Both the position numbers and the translations under genes were made by a program. A DNA stretch of 57,739 nucleotides from Sphingomonas sp. GTDB lineage: Bacteria; Pseudomonadota; Alphaproteobacteria; Sphingomonadales; Sphingomonadaceae. Shown here one piece after another: positions 9,297 through 18,300 of this stretch; within the stretch, counting starts at the first letter, position 1, and each line of letters opens with the position of its first letter. The stretch is from positions 1-57,739 of the forward strand of contig PNLG01000208.1 of the NCBI GenBank assembly GCA_013822915.1. The letters are read 5' to 3'. The notes beneath the pieces were generated by a model, which worked only from the letters and a program-made list of their open reading frames with translations, was not told the DNA's origin and ran no database searches.

Positions 9297-10298
9297 ATGC
9301 GGTTTTTCTCCGACAATGCAGCGCCTGCCTGCCCCGAAGTGGTCGACGCGATCAGCGCGGCCAATGTCATGGACACCGCCTATGACGGGGATGCGTGGAG
9401 CAAGGCGCTCGACACCCGGCTGTCGGCGTTGTTCGAGGCACCGGTGCGGGCGCTGTGGGTGCCCTCGGGCACGGCGGCCAATTGCCTGGCGCTCGCCGCT
9501 TTGTGCCCGCCGCACGGGGCGGTGATCTGCCACCGCGACGCGCATATCCAGAATGACGAATGCGGCGCGCCCGAATTCTACACTCACGGCGCCAAATTGC
9601 TGCTCGCCGAGGGCGCGGGGGCCAAGCTGACGGTTGAGAGCATTCAGGCCGTGCTCGATGCGACCCGCCGCGACGTGCATCAGGTGCAGCCGCACGCCGT
9701 GTCGATCACCAACGCGACCGAATATGGGCGGGTCTATACCCCCGATGAGGTGGCGGCGATTGGCGCGCTGTGCCGCACCCGCGGGCTCGGGCTGCACATG
9801 GACGGCGCGCGTTTTGCCAATGCGGTTGCGTTTCTTAAGCGTGCGCCCGGCGATGTGACCTGGCGGGCGGGCGTCGATGCGCTCTCGTTCGGGTTCATCA
9901 AAAACGGCGGGATGATGGCCGAATTGCTGGTGTTTTTTCGCACGGCGCTCGCCGACGCGACGCTCTATCGCCGCAAGCGTGCCGGGATGCTGCTGTCAAA
10001 GGGGCGCTATCTGGCGGCGCAAGTGATCGCGATGCTCGATGGCGATGTCTGGCTGCGCAACGCCCGCAGCGCCAATGCGGGCGCGGCGATGCTGGCGGCA
10101 GCGGCAGGCGACCGGCTGATCCACCCGGTCGAGGCCAATGAAGTGTTTTTGAAGGTATCCGCCGACGAAGCAGCATCGCTTCGCCGCCTGGGTTTTGACT
10201 TTTACGATTGGGGACCGGGCGAGGCGCGGCTGGTCGTCTCCTGGCATCAAAGCGAAGCCGATATCCGTCCGCTCGCCAACGCGATTGCCGCCCTTTGA
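9297..10298 (+). CDS. Threonine aldolase / beta-eliminating lyase family PLP enzyme
   Basis: Fold-type I PLP enzyme, 333 residues, cytosolic. The start MRFFSDNAAPACPEV is standard for the low-specificity L-threonine aldolase-like branch found in alphaproteobacteria. PSGTAANCLAL binds cofactor phosphate, GLHMDGARFANAV gives the Asp facing the pyridine nitrogen, and SFGFIKNGG carries the Schiff-base lysine (K202). It would cleave threonine or allo-threonine to glycine and acetaldehyde. ATG 9297 follows GGGGCGG by a few bases; ATG 9285 is possible. The next gene (EamA) begins 10 nt after its stop, so the two are probably co-transcribed. Confidence 0.88.
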   Translation: MRFFSDNAAPACPEVVDAISAANVMDTAYDGDAWSKALDTRLSALFEAPVRALWVPSGTAANCLALAALCPPHGAVICHRDAHIQNDECGAPEFYTHGAKLLLAEGAGAKLTVESIQAVLDATRRDVHQVQPHAVSITNATEYGRVYTPDEVAAIGALCRTRGLGLHMDGARFANAVAFLKRAPGDVTWRAGVDALSFGFIKNGGMMAELLVFFRTALADATLYRRKRAGMLLSKGRYLAAQVIAMLDGDVWLRNARSANAGAAMLAAAAGDRLIHPVEANEVFLKVSADEAASLRRLGFDFYDWGPGEARLVVSWHQSEADIRPLANAIAAL

Positions 10299-10308
10299 GC
10301 GCCCTGGC

Positions 10309-11229
10309 ATGACCGTGGCGAGCCCGCCCCCGCAATCGACACGGCTGGCGATCCTCATCCCGTTTGCCATCGTCACGCTCATCTGGGGATCGACATGGAT
10401 CATCATCCGCGATCAACTGGGCGTAGTGCCGCCAAGCTGGTCGGTGACGTATCGCTTTGCCGTCGCTGGCGTCGCGATGCTTGCCTATGCCGCCGTTCGG
10501 GGTGAGCGCATTACCATGGACCTGCGCGGATGGGGCTTTGCGGCGGCGCTCGCAGTGCTGCAATTCTGCTTCAACTTCAACTTTGTCTACCGGGCGGAGG
10601 GTTTCATCACCTCTGGCCTTGTCGCGGTCGTCTTTGCGCTGTTGCTGGTGCCCAATGCGCTGTTGGGGCGAATTTTCCTCGGCCAGCAGCTAGGACGGCA
10701 ATTGCTGATTGGTTCAGCGGTGGCGATGGCGGGCGTGACCTTGTTGTTCGTGCATGAAGCGCGCGCCGATCCGGAGGGACCAGGCATGTCGCTAACCGGC
10801 GTGGCGTGGACGCTGGCGGGCGTGCTGTCGGCGTCGATCGCCAATGTGCTGCAGGCAACCGACACCGCGCGGCGTTACCCGATGGTGCCGATGCTGGGGA
10901 TCGCCATGCTGCTCGGCGCGGGCATGGACGGTGCGATTGCCTGGGCGATTACCGGGCCGCCGGTGGTGGAATGGCGATCGGGCTATCTCATCGGCATTGC
11001 CTATCTGGGGGTGTTTGCCTCCGCGATTGCGTTTACGCTCTATTTCGGGGTGTTGCGCGTGATCGGCCCGGCCAAGGCGGCTTATTCGAGCGTGATCGTG
11101 CCTGTCATCGCCATGCTGTTGTCGACCGCGTTTGAGGGCTATCGCTGGTCGGGCCTTGCGGTGGGCGGATCGGCGCTGGCGATTGCAGGGCTGGTGATCG
11201 CGCTGAGAGCGAGCAGACCGGTACGGTAA
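10309..11229 (+). CDS. EamA/DMT-superfamily transporter
   Basis: A 306-residue inner-membrane protein with two EamA repeats, ten hydrophobic segments and the opening ILIPFAIVTLIWGSTWIIIRDQLG, characteristic of drug/metabolite exporters such as the amino-acid exporter group. The preceding threonine-aldolase gene is 10 nt away, so export of an amino acid or related metabolite is conceivable but unproven. The last 91 nt are also coding on the other strand, for the end of the SDR gene. Confidence 0.88.
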   Translation: MTVASPPPQSTRLAILIPFAIVTLIWGSTWIIIRDQLGVVPPSWSVTYRFAVAGVAMLAYAAVRGERITMDLRGWGFAAALAVLQFCFNFNFVYRAEGFITSGLVAVVFALLLVPNALLGRIFLGQQLGRQLLIGSAVAMAGVTLLFVHEARADPEGPGMSLTGVAWTLAGVLSASIANVLQATDTARRYPMVPMLGIAMLLGAGMDGAIAWAITGPPVVEWRSGYLIGIAYLGVFASAIAFTLYFGVLRVIGPAKAAYSSVIVPVIAMLLSTAFEGYRWSGLAVGGSALAIAGLVIALRASRPVR

Positions 11230-11978
11230 TCGGGATTGGCTGGCCGCCAGCCGAGCAACCGCTTCGCCTTGCCATTCGCTACCCGCCGGTTCTCTGAATA
11301 GAAACCGCGCGCCATCGCCGACAACCCCGCTTCGTCCATCGACTGAAGCGGCGGCGGCACCACCCCCAGCAGCGCGGCGGCGAACTCGATCACCGCATTC
11401 TGGCCACACGGTGCGTCATCGGCGAGGTTATAGGCACCCGGCGGCCCGCCCAGTGCGGCCGCCACGCCGCTTGCGATATCATCGACATGCACGCGGCTGA
11501 AAACCTGATCGGGCAAGTCGATCCGATGCGCGCGCCCCGCCGCCACCCGGTCGAGCGCCGAGCGGTCGGGACCGTAAATGCCGGGCAGCCGCAGCACCCG
11601 CGCGCCCATCGCCCCCCACGCCTGGTCGGCTGTCACCCGCTCAGCGCGGCGCCCGGCCAGCGGCGCGGCTTCATCCACCCACGCCCCGCCCGTGTCGCCA
11701 TAAACGCCCGTGGACGAGAGATAGCCAAGCCACGGCACCGCGCTGATCGCCGCGCCATAGCGCGCGAGCACCGGATCGCCATCCGCATCAGGCGGCACGG
11801 AGGAGAGCACTGCATCGGCCCCACCCAGCGCCGCCCGCACCGCCGCGTCATCATCAAAACCAATCGTCCCCGCACGCGCCGCCCGGCTGGTCCCGATCAC
11901 CGACCAACCCGCCGCGCGCAGCCGCTCGGCAATGTGGCCCGCCGAATATCCCATGCCGAAAATGAGCATTGCTGGCAT
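11139..11978 (-). CDS. NAD(P)-dependent SDR/epimerase-like protein (YeeZ-like)
   Basis: A 279-residue atypical/extended SDR protein. It has an N-terminal Rossmann fold MLIFGMGYSAGHIAERL (GxGxxG variant), the motif YLSSTGVYGD in place of the classical YxxxK region, RLPGIYGPDRS and RVHVDDIA. The C-terminal FYSENRRVANGKAKRLLGWRP.YPDYRTGL-type ending is typical. The function is not assigned in relatives; nucleoside-sugar or quinone chemistry is a guess. It is convergent with EamA, overlapping it by 91 nt, and divergent from pepN. Confidence 0.85.
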   Translation of the reverse strand: MPAMLIFGMGYSAGHIAERLRAAGWSVIGTSRAARAGTIGFDDDAAVRAALGGADAVLSSVPPDADGDPVLARYGAAISAVPWLGYLSSTGVYGDTGGAWVDEAAPLAGRRAERVTADQAWGAMGARVLRLPGIYGPDRSALDRVAAGRAHRIDLPDQVFSRVHVDDIASGVAAALGGPPGAYNLADDAPCGQNAVIEFAAALLGVVPPPLQSMDEAGLSAMARGFYSENRRVANGKAKRLLGWRPANPDYRTGLLALSAITSPAIASADPPTARPDQR

Positions 11979-12066
11979 TGACTGTCACCCCGACTGCCGT
12001 GGCCCCAAGCGCATAAGCGCTGCGATTTCATTGGCAAGCGCGGCGGCACTATTCTATCTGGGTGTC

Positions 12067-14673
12067 ATGCTCGACGCAAACACCACCCCGCCAATGATTA
12101 CCCGCCGCAATGCCTATCGCGCGCCCGAATGGCTGGTCCCCGCAATCACGCTCGATTTTGAGCTTGATCCGGCCGTTACCCGCGTGGCCGCCCGGCTTGA
12201 GGTGGTGCGCGCAAACGATGATGCTGGCCCCTTGCGGCTCGATGGTGACGGGCTGGTGCCGGTAAGCGTGCGCATCGACGGGATCGAGACTGATCGCTGG
12301 TCGCTGGAGCAGGGCACGCTGGTGATCCCGCTCGACGGCGGAGCCCATATCATCGACACCGAAGTCGATATCGCGCCCGAGCGGAACACGCAGCTGATGG
12401 GGCTTTATGCCTCGGGCGGGTTGCTCTGCACGCAGTGCGAGGCGGAAGGATTTCGCCGCATCACCTTTTTCCCCGACCGCCCCGACATTCTCAGCCGCTA
12501 CCGCGTGCGCATGACCGCGGACAAGGCGCGCTATCCGGTGCTGCTCGCCAACGGCGATCCGATGGCAGCGGGCGATCTGGCGGATGGGCGACACTGGGCC
12601 GAATGGCACGATCCCTTTCCCAAGCCCAGTTATCTGTTCGCGCTGGTCGCGGGTGATCTGACCGCGAACCGGGGGAGCTTTACCACGATGAGCGGGCGCG
12701 AGGTGGCGCTTGGCATTTGGGTGCGCGCGCGCGACCTGGCCAAGACCAACCATGCGCTTGCCGCGCTCAAGACGGCGATGAAATGGGATGAGAATGTTTA
12801 CGGCCGCGAATATGATCTGGACGTGTTCAACATCGTCGCCGTCGATGATTTCAATTTCGGCGCGATGGAGAATAAGGGGCTGAATATCTTCAACAGCCGC
12901 TACATCCTGGCCGATCCCGACACCGCGACCGATTATGATTTTGACGCGATTTCAGCGGTCGTCGCGCATGAATATTTTCACAATTGGTCCGGCAACCGGG
13001 TCACCTGCCGCGACTGGTTTCAATTGTCGCTGAAAGAAGGCTTTACCGTTTACCGCGACCAATGTTTTTCCGCCGATCAGGGCTCGGCCGCGGTCAAGCG
13101 GATCGAGGATGTGCGCAGCCTGCGCGCTGCGCAATTCCCGGAAGATGCCGGGCCACTCGCGCACCCGGTGCGCCCCGAAAGCTATATCGAAATCGCCAAT
13201 TTCTACACCGCAACCATTTATAACAAGGGCGCCGAAGTCATTCGGATGATGGCGACCATTTTGGGGGCGCAAAAATTCCGCGCCGGCACCGACCATTATT
13301 TCGCGCAATTCGATGGCACCGCCGCCACTTGCGAGGATTTTGTCGCCAGCATGGAGACAGCAAGCGGCATCGACCTTACCCAGTTCCGCCGCTGGTATAG
13401 TCAGGCGGGCACCCCGCGCGTCAGCGCCACAATCGTTCATGACCCCGCCACCCGCCGCGCAGTGCTGAAGCTCGCGCAAAAAATGCCCGAGACACCGGTT
13501 GAAGCGGGGGGCGGGGGCGAGCGGCTGCCGATGGTGCTGCCCATCCGGGTCAAGCTGTTCGGCGCGGACACCGGCCGCGCGCAAAGCGACGATCGGCTGG
13601 TGCTGGTGACTCAGGCGCACGACAGCGTGACATTTGAGGGCGTGGACGAGCCGCCGCTGCTGTCGATCAACCGCCAGTTTTCGGCGCCCGTCATTGTCGA
13701 GACCAATCGCACCGCGAGCGAACTGGCACGGTTGTCGGCGTGCGATGACGATCCCTTCGCCCGCTATGAAGCAATGCAGCAATTGATGCTCGACACGCTG
13801 GTCACGCGCATTGCCGGCGGCGATCCGGACCACGGCGCCGTCATCGCGGCCGTGCGCGAGACGTTGGACCATCGCGATCTCGACCCGGCGTTTATTGCAG
13901 AGGCAGTGCTGCTCCCGTCAGAAAGTTTCATCGGCGATCAACTGCCCGTGGTCGATCCCGATGCGGTGTTCGCCGCGCGTCAAGCGCTGCGCCATGATCT
14001 GGGCAAGGCGTTGGAGAACGCGTGGCGCGACGCCTATGCGCGGGCAACGGCAGTTGGTGCGTTCGAATATAACCCCGAGGCCAAGGGATTGCGGCGGCTG
14101 AAGTCCGTGGCGCTCGGTTATATCGCGGCGAGCGGCGCAAGCGACGCCGCCGACATCGCGTTCCGCCAGTTCGAGGCGGCCGACAATATGACCGACCGGC
14201 AAGGCGCGCTCAGCACGCTGGCGAGTGGCGCGTCAAACCCGCGGATTGCAGCACTCGACATTTTCTACAATCGCTATTCCGACAATGCGCTGGTGCTCGA
14301 CAAATGGTTTTCAACCCAGGCGCTGTCGAGCCGGGACGACACGCTCGACACCGTGATTGAACTGGCGCGCCACCGCGATTTCACGCTTGCCAATCCCAAT
14401 CGCGCCCGCGCGCTGGTGGGGGCGTTCAGCGTCAATCAGCGCACCTTTCACCGCCCGGACGGGGCTGGGTATCGCTTCGTCGCCGATCAGCTTATCGCGC
14501 TTGACCGGATTAATCCGCAGACGGCGGCCCGGTTGTTGCCCCCACTCGGCCAGTGGAACCGTTTTACGCGTGACCGCGCAGCGATGATGCGTGGCGAGCT
14601 GGAACGGATACTGGCGACCCCCGGCCTGTCGCGCGACAGTTTTGAACAGGCGTCAAAAAGCCTGATCGGTTAA
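12067..14673 (+). CDS. pepN: Aminopeptidase N (M1 family)
   Basis: Zinc metallo-aminopeptidase of 868 residues, cytosolic. It shows the exopeptidase motif GAMEN (FGAMENKGLNIFNSRY), the zinc site HEYFHNWSGN (H301) with the downstream Glu in LKEGFTVYRDQ, and the long C-terminal alpha domain that closes the active site. Length matches the E. coli PepN type (about 870). The start at ATG 12067 gives the usual short N-terminus (MLDANTTPPMITRRNAYRAP); the frame is open further upstream but over the divergent SDR gene. Confidence 0.96.
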   Translation: MLDANTTPPMITRRNAYRAPEWLVPAITLDFELDPAVTRVAARLEVVRANDDAGPLRLDGDGLVPVSVRIDGIETDRWSLEQGTLVIPLDGGAHIIDTEVDIAPERNTQLMGLYASGGLLCTQCEAEGFRRITFFPDRPDILSRYRVRMTADKARYPVLLANGDPMAAGDLADGRHWAEWHDPFPKPSYLFALVAGDLTANRGSFTTMSGREVALGIWVRARDLAKTNHALAALKTAMKWDENVYGREYDLDVFNIVAVDDFNFGAMENKGLNIFNSRYILADPDTATDYDFDAISAVVAHEYFHNWSGNRVTCRDWFQLSLKEGFTVYRDQCFSADQGSAAVKRIEDVRSLRAAQFPEDAGPLAHPVRPESYIEIANFYTATIYNKGAEVIRMMATILGAQKFRAGTDHYFAQFDGTAATCEDFVASMETASGIDLTQFRRWYSQAGTPRVSATIVHDPATRRAVLKLAQKMPETPVEAGGGGERLPMVLPIRVKLFGADTGRAQSDDRLVLVTQAHDSVTFEGVDEPPLLSINRQFSAPVIVETNRTASELARLSACDDDPFARYEAMQQLMLDTLVTRIAGGDPDHGAVIAAVRETLDHRDLDPAFIAEAVLLPSESFIGDQLPVVDPDAVFAARQALRHDLGKALENAWRDAYARATAVGAFEYNPEAKGLRRLKSVALGYIAASGASDAADIAFRQFEAADNMTDRQGALSTLASGASNPRIAALDIFYNRYSDNALVLDKWFSTQALSSRDDTLDTVIELARHRDFTLANPNRARALVGAFSVNQRTFHRPDGAGYRFVADQLIALDRINPQTAARLLPPLGQWNRFTRDRAAMMRGELERILATPGLSRDSFEQASKSLIG

Positions 14674-14687
14674 GCGCAAGCGGACAC

Positions 14688-15359
14688 TTAGAAATCAACG
14701 TCGTTATAATAGCTTGGTGGGGCGATGCCGTCCATCCGCTCGTTCAGCAACGGACGGAATGACGGTCGGCTCTTGAACCCGCGATACCAGCGCGCCGTCT
14801 GTTCATGCCCCTTCCAATCGATCCCGCCCAGGTAATCGGTGACCGAAATCTGGGCAGCGGCAGCAAGGTCCGCCAGCCCCAGCGTCGCCCCGCCAATCCA
14901 GGTGCGATGATCGAGCAGGAAATCAACATAATCCAGATGGCCGATCGCCGCTTTCATGGCATCGCGCAGCACCTTGGCATCTGGAGCAGCGCGGTGGACG
15001 ATGCGCTTTATCATTCGTTCGTGAAGGAGCGGCGCGGTAACATCTTGATAAAATTGATGGTCGAACCACGACATCAGCCGCCGCGTCTCCGCACGATTGG
15101 CGGCGGTGCCGTTAATCATCGCGGCCTGCTCAACGGTTTCTTCGAGATATTCGCAGATCGCGGTCGAATCCATCAGGCGCAGATTGCGTGACAGATCGAC
15201 CATCACGGGAGTCTGGCCCGCCGGATTCATGTCCATAAAGCCATCGCGCCGTTCCCAGGGCGATTCGCGCACCAGGTCGTAACCAACCCCCTTTTCGCCC
15301 AGCAGGAGCCGGACCTTGCGCGAAAACGGGCACAGCGGAAATTGATAAAGTTGCCACAT
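14688..15359 (-). CDS. Glutathione S-transferase family protein
   Basis: A 223-residue cytosolic protein. It has an N-terminal thioredoxin fold with LYQFPLCPFSRKVRLLLGEKG, a Cys-Pro-Phe-Ser active-site region, the cis-proline segment AGQTPVMVD and the glutathione gamma-Glu contact DSTAICEYLEE. The C-terminal helical domain contains the N-capping Asp region LGLADLAAAAQISV. This is the common bacterial GST type for detoxification or glutathione-dependent isomerisation; substrate unknown. It lies downstream of gltB on the same strand with a 40-nt gap, so it may be read through from the glt operon. Confidence 0.9.
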   Translation of the reverse strand: MWQLYQFPLCPFSRKVRLLLGEKGVGYDLVRESPWERRDGFMDMNPAGQTPVMVDLSRNLRLMDSTAICEYLEETVEQAAMINGTAANRAETRRLMSWFDHQFYQDVTAPLLHERMIKRIVHRAAPDAKVLRDAMKAAIGHLDYVDFLLDHRTWIGGATLGLADLAAAAQISVTDYLGGIDWKGHEQTARWYRGFKSRPSFRPLLNERMDGIAPPSYYNDVDF

Positions 15360-15399
15360 GACGGATGGTCTAGGCCAAGCGGGCCGCCGCCGCAAAGTC

Positions 15400-18300
15400 C
15401 TATTCAGCGGCGACCATATTCGCTCGGTCATCAAGCGGTTGCGGCAGGCGGGCGAGCATTTCGCGGGGCACGATTTGCCAGAAATGCCCCGCCACCCGGT
15501 CCCATTCGTCGATCAGCGTCGCGGCCCATTTGCTGTCAGTCGCCTCGGCATGAGTGCGCACGAGGTTGAACAACACCCCCTCCCAATGCGAAGAAGCAAT
15601 GCGTTGCCAGATGATCGAATCGGGGTTGGCGCGGCGCGTAAAACTGCCCGTCGGGTCATAGACAAACGCCATCCCACCGCTCATCCCTGCGCCGAAATTG
15701 GCGCCCACTTCGCCCAGCACCACGGCTGTGCCGCCGGTCATATATTCGCACCCGTTCGCGCCGCATCCCTCCACCACGACATCGGCGCCCGAGTTACGCA
15801 CGGCAAAACGCTCCCCCGCCTGGCCAGCTGCGAATAATTTGCCCGCGGTTGCCCCATAGAGCACAGTGTTGCCGATGATCGTGTTTTCGTGGCTGACCAG
15901 CGGCGAGCTGACCACCGGGCGCACGACGATGATCCCGCCCGACAACCCCTTGCCAACATAATCATTCGCGTCGCCAAATACTTCGAGCGTGATTCCCTTG
16001 CACAAAAACGCGCCGAGCGATTGCCCCGCCGATCCGCGCAGCCGAACATGGACATGGCCGTCGGCAAGCTTGGCCATGCCGATCGTGCGGGTGATTTCAC
16101 TCGACAGGCGGGTGCCGACCGCGCGGTGGGTGTTGCGCACCGAATAGGTGAGCTGCATCTTCTCACCGCGCGAAAACACTGCGGCCGCATCGCGGATCAT
16201 CTGTGCGTCGAGGCTGTCGGGCACTTCGTTGCGCCAGGTGGTCAGCGAAAAGCGGCGCTGATCATCATCCGCATCGACTTTCGCCAAAATCGGATTGAGG
16301 TCGAGATCGTCGAGATGTTCGGCCCCCCGGCTGACTTGCCGGAGGAGCTCGGTGCGGCCAATCACTTCGTCGAGGCTGCGCACCCCCAGCCGCGCCAGAA
16401 TGTCGCGCACTTCCTCGGCAATGAACGTCATCAGGTTGATGACCTTTTCCGGGCTGCCGCCGAATTTCGCGCGCAAAGCCTCATCCTGCGTGCACACACC
16501 GACCGGGCAGGTGTTCGAATGGCATTGCCGCACCATGATGCACCCCATCGCGACCAGCGACAGCGTGCCGATGCCAAATTCCTCCGCCCCCAAAATCGCC
16601 GCCACCACAATGTCGCGGCCGGTGCGCAGGCCGCCATCGGTGCGCAACCGCACCCGGTGGCGCAGACCATTGAGGGTCAGCACCTGATTAACCTCCGACA
16701 GGCCCATTTCCCACGGCGTGCCGGCATATTTGATGCTGGTTTGCGGGGACGCGCCGGTCCCGCCGACATTGCCGGAGACCAGGATGACATCGGCATGCGC
16801 CTTTGCCACGCCCGCCGCGACTGTACCGATGCCCGCCGACGACACCAGCTTCACGCACACCCGCGCGCGCGGATTAATCTGTTTCAGGTCATAGATGAGC
16901 TGCGCCAGATCCTCGATCGAATAAATATCATGATGCGGCGGCGGCGAAATCAGCGTGACGCCGGGCGTTGCATGGCGCAGCTTGGCGATCAGGTCAGTGA
17001 CCTTAAACCCTGGCAATTGCCCGCCCTCACCGGGTTTTGCCCCTTGCGCGACCTTGATCTCAATCTCTTCGCAGGCATTGAGATATTCCGCCGTCACGCC
17101 AAAACGGCCGCTCGCGACTTGCTTGATCGACGAATTGGCGTTGTCGCCATTGTCATAGGGGGTGTAGCGGCTGCGGTCCTCGCCGCCCTCGCCCGACACC
17201 GCCTTTGCGCCGATGCGGTTCATCGCAATTGCGAGCGTCTCATGCGCTTCCGGGCTGAGCGCGCCGAGCGACATGCCCGGCGTCACGAAGCGTTTGCGGA
17301 TCTCGGTAATCGCCTCGACCTGATCGACCGGCACGCCCTCATCGGGAAAGTTGAACTGAAGCAGATCGCGCAAATACACTGGCGGCAAATCCGCCACCCC
17401 GCGCGAAAACTGAAGATAGGTCGAATAGCTGTCGCGCGCGACCGCGTTTTGCAGCAAATGCATTAGCGGCGCGGAATAGGCGTGCGTCTCACTCCCCAGC
17501 CTTTGCCGGTAATAGCCGCCAATCGGGAGCGTGGTGACCGGCGCGTCGAACGCCGCCTCATGCCGCATCCGCGCCGAGAGGTGGAGCGAGACATAGCCCT
17601 CGCCCGAAATCTTGGCCGGCATGCCGGGGAACAGATCATTGACCAGGCTGCGCGACAAGCCGACCGCTTCGAAATTATAGCCACCCCGATAGCTGGAAAT
17701 GACGGCAATCCCCATTTTCGACATGATCTTGAGCAGACCATCCTCAATCGAATTGCGGTGCCGCGCCAGGCAATCGGCGATCGACATATCGCCAAACAGC
17801 CCGCGTGCGTGCCGGTCTGCAATTGCGGCTTCGGCGAGATAGGCGTTCACCGTCGTCGCGCCGACACCGATCAGCACCGCATAATAATGCGTGTCTAGGC
17901 ATTCGGCGGTGCGGATGTTCACGCTGGCGTAAGCGCGCAGACCCTTGCGCACCAAATGGGTGTGGACAGCGGCGGCCGCGAGCACGCCGGCAATCGCAAT
18001 CCGCCCCGGCCCGGCGGCCTCATCGGTCAGGAACAGGTCGGTCCGCCCCTCGCGCACCGCCTGTTCGGCCTGCGCTCGGATGTTCTGGATCGCGGCCCGC
18101 AGCGTCTCCGGCCCGCCGCCGACTGCAAAGGTACAGTCGATTTCCGCCGCCTGTGGCCCGAAATAGGCGCGCAGCCGGTCCCAGTCCGCGCAGGTCAGCA
18201 CCGGCGAATCGAGCACCAGCACCCGGCTTTGCGAGCCCGCAGGGTCGAGGATATTCGCCAGATTGCCAAAGCGCGTTTTGAGCGTCATCACCCGGCGTTC

